Positions 56,546 through 64,000 of a DNA stretch of 64,000 nt are shown here, in pieces. The stretch is from Diphasiastrum complanatum (taxonomy: Eukaryota > Streptophyta > Lycopodiopsida > Lycopodiales > Lycopodiaceae). Every line of letters starts with the position of its first letter. Position 1 is the stretch's first letter. The translations under genes were made by a program, and so were the position numbers. Where the stretch lies: the NCBI GenBank assembly GCA_029204225.1, contig CM055092.1, positions 28,109,859 through 28,173,858 of the forward strand, written 5' to 3'. The notes under the pieces are model-generated. The model saw only the letters and a program-made list of their open reading frames with translations, searched no databases and was not told the origin of the DNA.

Positions 56546-58090
56546 CTGTTCAAAGGAGTCATTTGACTCAATCTTATATTTCAAAGGACTCAAGAGATCT
56601 ATTTACACAGCTAATGATCATGAGTGTCCAATAGAAGGAATTGGCAACATTCCATTGAAACTTGCTTCTTCAAAAGTTCTTGCACTTTCTAATCTTCTTT
56701 TCATTCCAAAACTTACAAAGAACTTAATTAGTGTGGGAAAGTTGCTTGATAATGGTTGTGATGTAAAGTTCAACTCCGATACTTGTTTTATCAAGAGAAA
56801 AGATGAGATCCTTGCTGATGGAACTAGATGTGGTGGAATAGTTGAATTCTTATAAGAATGCAAACCTTTGTGAAGTTGTTTTGTTATCTAAGGAGGAGCT
56901 GTGGCATAGAAGGTTGGGACATCCTAACTTTACATCTATGTCTTCTATGGTTAAGAAGGAGAAGGCTATTGGTCTTCCAAAATCTCTTTCTATGGATCTC
57001 AAGCCTTGTGAGGCTTGTGCCATTGCAAAGTCACATAGAAAGCCATATCAGAAGTCTTTTATCAAGACTACTTGTCCATTGGAACTCATACATTCAGATG
57101 TACATTTTTCCTCTTCTAAAAGTATTGGTGGTGCAACATGTTTTGACACCTTTATTGATGACTTTACTAGATACACTTGGTTGTATCTACTTTCTTCAAA
57201 GGCTATGGTTTTTTATCACTTCCTTATCTTCAAAGCTTATGTAGAAAAATAGTTTTCTTGCAAAGTTAAAGCTTTAAGATGTGATGGAGGAGGTGAATAT
57301 ATCTCCAACAAGTTTCATAATTATTGTGAAGGTGAAGGAATAAAGAGAGTTTCTTGTGCCTATTCTGCATCTCAAAATGGAGTAGCTGAGAGGAAAAACA
57401 GATCTTTATGTGAGTGTGCTAAAGCAATTCGAGTAGCAGCTTCTTTACCTATTGAATATTGGGGTGAAGCTATAAATTGTGCAAACTATTTGTGCAATAG
57501 GTTACCTCACAATGCTCTTGCTGGAAAATCACCTTTTGAAGTCTTGTTTCAGAAAAAACCTAAGGTAGATCACCTTAGAGTTTTTGGTTGTACTTGCTTT
57601 GTTAATATGCCCTTGGAAACAAGGAAAAGAGATGATCCTAATTCTATTAAAGGGATCATGGTTGGATATGCATCCAACAAGAAAGCTTCCTTCTACCTCA
57701 ACTACAATTGAGAGTAGAGATGTGATATTCCCTGAAGATCAAAAATACATTCTTGAGAAGGCCGAGCTCAAAGATTCTCATAAAGATACTCCAATCATCA
57801 CCCTTGAAGATCATCATGGAGAGATGGGGCCAAGATTTGAGGAGGAGTCACCTCGAATTTTTTCACCAAGGAGATCTCAAAGAGAAAGATCCGAACCTAG
57901 AAGGCTTCCTATGAAGATAGAGAAAAGCAAGTGGAAATCAACTCCACTAATTGTGCCTATTTTATTTCTCATGAGGAGCCAAAGGATGTATATGATGCTA
58001 TCAACTCAAAGGAATGGTACCTTGCCATGAAGGAAGAATATGATGCTTTGATGGCCAATAATACATGGGAACTTGTGGATCTTCCATCCA
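56546..58090 (+). pseudogene. A2 inverted segment: protease tail, integrase, linker
   Basis: On the plus strand it reads CSKESFDSILYFKGLKRSIY, LLFIPKLTKNLISVGKLLDN, a frameshift near 56845, WHRRLGHPNFTSMSSMVKKE, CEACAIAKSHRKPYQ, IHSDVHFSSSKSIGGATC, TFIDDFTRYTWLYL, a stop at 57250, the DGGGEYISNKF and NGVAERKNRSLCE regions, FEVLFQKKPKVDHLRVFGCT, the linker and WYLAMKEEYDALMANNTWEL. It corresponds to A1 18350-19887 in reverse. The protease active site lies outside, on the minus strand at about 58070-58110. Confidence 0.9.
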
Positions 58091-59072
58091 ACACATATGT
58101 GAAGAGGCTCCACTGTCTATGTACCAAGCTCCATCTTTCTTGAAAGGTGATGAAAAAAAACTGGACACCATAAGTGATCCTTCTCCATCACTTGCAACAG
58201 AATCTTCTTTAATCTCTTTGGAGAGATTAGCTTGCTTGAGTTGGTTTTTCTTCTTAAAACAATTAGAGGCATAGTGCCTCTTTTTGCCACAGAAGAAGCA
58301 CTTCACTTTCTTCTTCTTGGTTTTTGAGTTAGAGGGATGAGCTGTATCATCTTCTTCACCATCTTGATCTCAATCTTTGGCTTTGTCTTTATTGTATGCT
58401 TGAGAGAATTGGTTCTTACTCCTTCCTTTCTGCTTGCCTTTGACAAAGAGGGCTTTGTCACTTCCACCATATTCAAGCTTGTTCATCCTGGAGAGTTTAT
58501 AGCTTTGTCTAGATTCTTCAGAAATAAGAATTCCTTGGAGTTTCTAGATTAGGTAGCTCCTCTTTAATAGCAAAAGACTGAACAAGATTATCATAGTCAT
58601 CTCTCAAGCCATTCAGTATGACTTGAACTAGCTCAACTTGGTTAATGGTAACACCAACACATGAAAGCTCCCTATGTAAATCTTTAACTCTCAGAACATA
58701 GTTAGATGCACTCTCTTCACTTCTTTGGAAACTTTGGAAAATCTGATTCCTAAGAGTGAGTATTCTAGAAGTATTCTTTGCTTCATAGATGGTCTTTAGT
58801 GCATCCCAAGCTTCTTTGGCTATAGTGCAAGATCCTATCTCTCTCAAAATTTCATTAGATACATTCATCTTAATGAAATGTAGAGCCATTCTAGCTCTCT
58901 TCTTATATTTAGGAATTTCAACCTGTGCTTGAGGCTCCTCCTCAACACCAAGCACAATATCCATAACATCCTGGAGAATCAAAATAGACTCCATTCTTAA
59001 CTTCCAAATTGAGTAATTAGAAGTGTTTAGTCTTTCACTAGCTTCTAGAAGATATCCTCCCTGAGATGCCAT
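58091..59072 (-). pseudogene. A2 gag and protease start
   Basis: 59072-58550 reads the full Gag helical domain from MASQGGYLLEASERLNTSNY to DDYDNLVQSFAIKEELPNLE. A frameshift near 58545 is followed by KLSRMNKLEYGGSDKALFV-type linker reading. 58306-58085 reads the zinc knuckle CFFCGKKRHYASNC (complete CX2CX4HX4C) and WYIDSGASSHMC, the protease active site, then runs into the inversion junction. Confidence 0.85.
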
Positions 59073-59795
59073 TATAATGAAGACTTTTTAGTTATTGGAT
59101 TGAAATATGTTTGAGCTTGTTCCTATCAGACTTAGAGTTGCCGCTCTCTTTCACTATAGGTATTTTCAAGGTTGAACTACCTTCCTATGTGAAACACTTG
59201 CAGCTATATATGAGATGAATCTCAAATATTCAACAAGACGAGTTATATAGATCAGACAAAAAAGTGGTTTGTGACACTTTGGCTGGTTTGAATCCTACTT
59301 TTGGCACATGTGAAATGCTTCAAAAAAAAATACTATTGACACTCAAAAGGCTCAAAGGGTGTTCAAATACTTCAAACTCAGTCTTGATCTACAGTTCTTT
59401 GTGTTGGATGCTCAAAATAATGGATTCAGAACAAAGTATCATTGAATCAAATCAAAATGCTATCACTCGGATTTTGGACCTATCCCTATCCTCTTTAAGA
59501 GCCTATATTGTGTAAAAAGTACAGATGAAATGCTTTCCATCAAGCTATAACACTGCTATCTTTGGATCTATAAGTAAGGAGAACAAAGGGACTGAAAAAC
59601 TCTGATTTTCACACGTGCGGAATTCCAGAATTCTGTACTTCCTCAATTCATGTCAGTTCAAGTCCGATTTGATCCAAATACACTTCAGAGAACGGTTAGA
59701 AAAAGTGCAAAACTACTTTTTTGTTCGATTTAGCTCTCAGTTTCTTGTACAATCAGAGTTGTTAGCATGCAAAGCTTAATGTGGCTCTGATACCA
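59073..59795 (-). promoter_or_regulatory. A2 leader and primer-binding site
   Basis: GGCTCTGATACCA at 59783-59795 is the complement of the primer site and abuts the right LTR. The leader matches that of A1 apart from a deletion near 59510. Confidence 0.85.
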
Positions 59796-60586
59796 TGACA
59801 AAATTTCTAGAATTCACACGTGTGGGGATTGTCCACAAGAGTGACTGATCTTAATTAAGCTTTGTGACTGGCACTATAACCTGATTCTAGATTGATCAAC
59901 AAAATCTAGTTTAGAAGAATGGCTAATCCACAATCTAGCATGCTAATCAACATAATATAATAGCAATGATCAAAGAATGAAAAAATACAAGATTTCAATG
60001 TATGAGCATTAGCCTCAACATGAGTTAGAGAGAGAGAGAGAGAGAGAGAGCTAGAGAGATAACAAGCAATATTTGTTTAGATCCAAAATGACATGAGATA
60101 GCTACAAAACTTTGGTTCTTCATTATTAATTGTGTGGAGAGCTACACATATTTATGGAGATTGAGGTAGCTCGTGGTAGAACCATGTCTATCCATTCCAA
60201 AATGACATCTAGAGTCTATGTGACATTTGTCACTTGTCATGCATAAAATTCTACCAACATTTTGCAAGTGTACTAGTTCCAACTAGAAATGTCCAAATCA
60301 TCATGCATGTGTCCAATAAACTTTGTGCATGCCTTGCATGTCACTATGGATCACTTACAATTAATGCATGTGAGTTGCCATGAGTTTCTACAAGCATAAT
60401 CATGCTAATTCTATGTCTACAAACTATATGCAAGTTGCATTTATAAAAGTAGACAATACATAACCATGTAGCTTGAATTCTATGTAGGCCAAACTTGGCA
60501 TTTTGCATTAATGAGCTACATACTTGCATGGTACAACATTTTTAGCAAGCCAAGAAATCGATATGGATTGTTTTTCAATTTTAACA
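59796..60586 (-). repeat. A2 5' LTR (right)
   Basis: It starts TGACAAAATTTCTAG with CACACGTGTG at 59815-59824 and ends TTTCAATTTTAACA. It includes a (GA)n patch at 60027-60052 that varies in length among family A LTRs. Confidence 0.9.
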
Positions 60587-60591
60587 GTTTT

Positions 60592-60880
60592 TCCAAATAT
60601 TTGCATTTCCAAGATTTGTTTCACACTCTTACGTTCCCAGATCCTGCACTTTTTCAATTTTCTTTTCCACATTTGCTTTTCCAACCCACATTCCCCACTG
60701 TCCAGATTTGAAGACTTGATCTCAAAAGTTCAACTCTCCCAAGAGCCTACATTCCCAAAATCTACTTCTTCAAGTTGCAAAATCTTGAGTAGTGAGAGAG
60801 TATAAAACTTAGATCAAGATCCGAATCCCACCATTCCCACTTTTTATTCTCTATCCATTTTATATTTTCCTTCTATACAT
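60592..60880 (+). repeat. Right part of the CATTCCCA-type leader
   Basis: The texture (TTTCCACATTTGC, CCCACATTCCCCACTG, CTACATTCCCAAAATC, CCACCATTCCCACT) continues that of 53780-54460 across the A2 insertion. It becomes ordinary AT-rich sequence after about 60840. Confidence 0.6.
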
Positions 60881-60883
60881 TCT

Positions 60884-61600
60884 TCATTGATTGCTTGTAT
60901 TTTTTAATTTCAAATTCATCCTTTTTTTTTTAAGAAAGAAAGATAAATCATCCTCTTCAAGATTTAGACGGATGGTATTGTCATGAAAGAATAATCTCCT
61001 TTCATATGGATCCAAAAATTCTAAATTCATATCAATGTAACCCGAATAAAGGGCCATTGCAGATGAAGCATCCTGTAAACAAGAAAAGAAAATAAATTTA
61101 GAATGACACATAACACTGCAAACTCAATAAGAAAATTGAACAATATCAATACAAATAAGAAATAAGAAAATTGAACAATATCAATACCGATATAATATCT
61201 ACTTACCATATCATAAGCATCGTAATCAATGATGTTTGCTCTGCTAATGTCATGTCCTCCAATGGCCTCTACATTTTCCGGAGGGAATATATCTAGGGGG
61301 GGATATCTTTTTTGAAATTCCAAAAATCAGCTACTGTAGGCAAAGTCTTTTCATAGTAGATTTTTCAATCATGGCCTCCAAGGCCTCATTGCCAGATTTC
61401 CAATTGCCATCTTTAATCATAATCTATCTCACTTTCAAGGTCATCATATGAGTAATCAACAATGTCAAAAAATGTCTATTAAAATTTGAGGACAAAAATT
61501 GATGAGAATGTTCATCCTCTCGGTCATATTCATTACATCTTCTATATCATTAAATGAAACATTACATTCTATTATTATAAAATATAAAGGAACATCGAGT
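60884..61600 (-). pseudogene. Decayed multi-exon coding remnant, unidentified
   Basis: Two exon-like pieces meet good splice signals. Minus-strand reading ending ANIIDYDAYDM at 61207 is followed by donor GTAAGT (61206-61201). After a 134-bp intron with a pyrimidine-rich end and TTTACAG, reading resumes at 61072 in the same phase (DASSAMALYSGYIDMNLEFL, DPYERRLFFHDNTIRLNLEE) to TGA at 60886-60884. Upstream, coding-like reading appears in other frames (NWKSGNEALEAMIEKS; TLPTVADFWNFKKDIPP) and joins the first piece if the C-run at 61296-61302 had one more C. The protein is acidic and I do not recognise it. Frame breaks suggest a pseudogene or sequence errors. Confidence 0.45.
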
Positions 61601-61661
61601 AGAGTTAATTGTGATTAACAGAAGATGTAGATGGAAGAGGAATCAGAGAGAATATAGGAAC

Positions 61662-61724
61662 GAGAGAGAGAGAGAGAGAGGGAGAGAGAGAGAGGAGAGA
61701 GAGAGAGTAGGAGAGATGAGAGAG

Positions 61725-61805
<81 letters not shown>

Positions 61806-61818
61806 GAGAGAGAGAGAG
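61662..61818. repeat. Long imperfect (GA)n microsatellite
   Basis: About 157 bp of GA with scattered extra G. On the minus strand it is a CT run and would lie in an intron if the remnants on both sides belong to one gene. Confidence 0.95.
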
Positions 61819-61856
61819 AGTTTTTGATAATCTTGAAGGCCATAGAAGCTTCAGCT

Positions 61857-62340
61857 TCAGCCCCTATATTCAGTATCTGTATCATTCACATCAATTGGAG
61901 CAGGTGCAGATGCTTTGATCATGGAACAGGTTGAAGATTCAACAGACTCATCATCTGGAATTTCAGCAGATAATGTAGAAACACAAAAGCCATTCCTTTG
62001 ACTAAAAGACAACATATTCTTTTGTGATATCACAGTATATGTATTTTTTGAAATGGTCATGCTAGTTAGAGTACTTTCTATTGTGTTTATGCTTAGAGGA
62101 TAGTCGAGAATGTACAAGGTCCTGAACAAAAATTATCTATATCCATGACAGGAGCACAAATAATATGAGAAAATTATCAAGATAAGAAATTACATTATAA
62201 CGATTCTCATAAACTAGCCTATCAATATCGAAGGGAGCAAAAAGAATACTAGCAAAATACTCTAATTTGTCAAATGGAATGTCACTGGTATTAAAAAATC
62301 CATAAGTTTGTCATCTGAGGCCATGGAGAAACTAGTCATA
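61857..62340 (-). pseudogene. Possible 5' exons of the minus-strand remnant
   Basis: From ATG near 62332 the minus strand reads MTSFSMASDDKLMDF, then a T-run after which the coding-like reading (NTSDIPFDKLEYFASILFAP, FDIDRLVYENRYN) is in another frame. One extra T would join them. A possible intron follows (GTAATTTC ... GTTCAG near 62120), then 62129-61857 is open (NGFCVSTLSAEIPDDESVES, SAPAPIDVNDTDTEYRG). No domain is recognised. Whether this and 60884-61600 are one gene is inference from orientation and acidic composition. Confidence 0.35.
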
Positions 62341-62389
62341 TTGAATTCGATAATCGGTTCAATGCGCCAGATAAATATCGGTAGAGGAA

Positions 62390-63600
62390 TAAAGCAAAGT
62401 GCGCGCGCTGATCTGATAATGGTAAGGCCGAGAATAAAATTTTCCGAAAAACACTAGTCGAAAGTGGCTGATATCAATTCAGCGTGCCTGAAAGCATACG
62501 AGCTTGCACAGCAAGGGATGACGCGCGTCGATTTGATATCGGGAGAATGAAAAAAAAAACAAGAAGGCCTAGAGAATTCAGAAAAAAAGATTACGGAATC
62601 GAAATATGAAAAGTGGTGCAAATATTTATAGCCAATTCCTATTGATCACAGCCATACATTTGTCAAATAACGAATAGTGATTTTACAGCCTATTTTTATC
62701 CACCAATCAGAATGGGGACTAATTTTTACCTACGCCGAAATACCATTAACTAGTCTAGTACTAGATTCAATGAATCATCATTAGCCCTGCGCCGGAATAC
62801 ATTAAATAGACAATCACTAGCCTTCTAGAATAGTTATTAAAAAAAATTATAAACAATTTATAAATGGATATCATTGAAAAACGTGAACAAGGAGAATTAT
62901 TACAATCTCTCGTCCTATTTAGCACCATAAAAGACGAAAATTTTCCTTTTGAGATAATGTTCATTCAGAACATTTTTCATAAGTCTTTTATTATGCATTC
63001 CAGTATGATTTTTCTGCGTATGGGATATCGGATCAGCACGCCTGGCAGATGATGTATTTGCTGCATTTGGACTATGCGCGTTATCGAAATTTTTGAAACT
63101 ATTGGACCCTATATGCGCGATCAAAGCTTGATTCGGAAGACTCTTCATACTGGCCAAAGTTATGCAAAATCTATCGAATCAAGCTCTGATCATTCATATT
63201 GCTTTATATGCACGTTGATTAGCTATCGGGTGAAAATCTGCCTTTGGAATTTTCCAAAATTATAATTATTGGAAAAAGGTCTTATATTTAAAGCTTAACG
63301 TTATCAATTTCAGCATTAAATGGTAGAAGTGTGATTAAATTGTAGATGTGGCCATACTTTATTTGAAATTAGTTTGGTTAATTCGGTATGGACTAATCAT
63401 TTTGATGACTGATGGATATTTAGATTGATTTGATTGACAAGCCTATGAGTAATCATCATCGTAATACCAGCCACAACGTTTGCAAACCACCACATTTGCA
63501 ATCATTTTTATTTTCTCTATATATACTATTGATGACGCTGAATTTTTTTTGCTTATAGTTATTTGTATCCATGCGATATCAATTCAGCGCGTTCGAAAAC
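62390..63600. promoter_or_regulatory. Divergent promoter region with repeated GATATCAATTCAGCGCG-like motif
   Basis: Facing TATA boxes lie at 62623-62630 (minus, TATAAATA) and 63518-63525 (plus, TATATATA). Five motif copies occur: 62404-62420 (minus), 62470-62486 (plus), 62524-62540 (minus), 63024-63040 (plus), 63575-63591 (plus). The copies at 62470 and 63575 match at 16 of 17 bases. All keep TATC, a central TC and a CG-containing end. CpG-containing words are more frequent here than in the transposon regions. No reading frame of note occurs between the TATA boxes. Confidence 0.5.
63518..63525 (+). promoter_or_regulatory. TATA box upstream of the histone-like reading
   Basis: TATATATA in TTTCTCTATATATACTATTG. 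It would start transcripts near 63550, about 195 bp before the histone-like ATG at 63745. A motif copy at 63575 would lie in the 5' untranslated region. Confidence 0.5.
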
Positions 63601-63744
63601 AACTTCCTTCAATCCGTTCCTACTCGCTCGCGCCATTTGCTACTAGCTAACAGAATTGTTTAGCTCAGGTATCGCTTCGACGAGCCGACCTGAGGTCTGA
63701 TCCTGAAATCAACATTATCGCACGCTGATCCGCTACTACACATA

Positions 63745-64000
63745 ATGGTGTGGACCAAGTAGACAACACGAGGGCATTCAGGTGGAATACCAATTTTAGT
63801 TGCGGGTCAGGAAAATCCACAACCACCACCTCGTCCACCACCACCTCCTCCTAGGCCAAGGGGCAAAAGAAAAGACCCACCCTGGCTCAAGGATATTCGG
63901 AAGCTTCAGAAGACAAATAATCTTCTGATTTCGAAATCTCACGTACAGAGGTCCATCAGGCAGGTGACAAGAAGTCTATCTGCAAATGTGAGATGGACGG
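63745..64000 (+). pseudogene. CENH3-like centromeric histone H3, N-terminal part, with early stop
   Basis: From ATG 63745 the frame reads MVWTK, a TAG at 63760, then TTRGHSGGIPI, lined up with the canonical H3 tail start (ARTKQTARKSTGG). A long proline- and arginine-rich tail follows (QPPPRPPPPPPRPRGKRKD), then the alpha-N and alpha-1 parts of an H3 histone fold: WLKDIRKLQKTNNLLISKS, HVQRSIRQVTRSLSANVRWT. The RWT after alpha-1 is typical of plant CENH3; canonical H3 has RFQ. CENH3 marks the active centromere and directs kinetochore assembly. The window ends before alpha-2. No intron interrupts tail and fold here, which could mean a retrocopy. The stop at codon 6 with no later in-frame ATG before the fold argues for a pseudogene, unless an upstream exon supplies the start. 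Confidence 0.72.

Larger units (their letters stand above)
54461..60586 (-). mobile_element. Copia family A, copy A2, with internal inversion
   Basis: It starts TGACAAAATTTCC and ends TTTTAACA, flanked by GTTTT on both sides (54456-54460 and 60587-60591). LTRs are 54461-55189 and 59796-60586. RNase H and RT lie on the minus strand at the left and gag on the minus strand at the right, as in A1. The stretch between (56546-58090: protease, GAG-pre-integrase, integrase, linker, RT lead-in) lies on the plus strand. Confidence 0.92.

Noticed and set aside
16145-60586. A1 and A2 as a segmental duplication
   Set aside because: Each copy has its own different target duplication (GGGTG and GTTTT) and unrelated flanks, so they are separate transposition events.

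Overview
This window is nuclear DNA of a land plant. It is AT-rich and densely packed with nested LTR retrotransposons of the Ty1/copia and Ty3/gypsy superfamilies, whose copia primer-binding sites match plant initiator tRNA-Met. It also carries one intact plant-type gene and a gene-like right end that includes a piece of a centromeric histone H3 gene. I cannot name the species; a large-genome lineage is likely from the depth of nesting.

Layout. 1-5440: decayed, mostly non-coding sequence with an LTR-like promoter and a gypsy gag scrap. 5441-15421: a pile of broken elements. A gypsy gag is interrupted by a minus-strand copia, followed by a second minus-strand copia stump, a plus-strand copia gag-integrase piece, and a gypsy RNase H-integrase-chromodomain piece fused directly to it. 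15851-23852: a small non-autonomous LTR element split by a full-length copia (family A, copy A1, 16145-22431, target duplication GGGTG). 25220-30490: a third family A fragment and a minus-strand gypsy. 30548-33756: non-coding direct repeats. 33757-43855: an older minus-strand copia (B) split by a young plus-strand LTR element (36524-42079, target duplication CAAAA).

That young element is the best candidate for something undescribed. Its two 647-bp LTRs differ at 3 positions. Its one open reading frame of about 1024 codons has a copia-type Gag and zinc knuckle at the N-terminus, then about 730 residues that I cannot assign and no visible protease, integrase, reverse transcriptase or RNase H.

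43856-46833 holds gypsy and LTR scraps and then the promoter side of the only apparently intact host gene (46834-48672, 612 codons, no intron). I read it as a phytochrome kinase substrate (PKS)-like protein with an N-terminus suited to lipid anchoring. 48673-54460 is non-coding sequence with long GA/CT microsatellites, LTR traces, tandem repeats and a CATTCCCA-rich array. The array is split by family A copy A2 (54461-60586, target duplication GTTTT), which carries an internal inversion of about 1.5 kb.

60884-64000 differs in texture and looks genic. A decayed, apparently multi-exon coding remnant on the minus strand and a CENH3-like histone reading on the plus strand are divergently arranged around a region with facing TATA boxes and five copies of a GATATCAATTCAGCGCG-like motif. 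The histone reading has a stop at its sixth codon, and the changes from the canonical tail fit cytosine-deamination decay.
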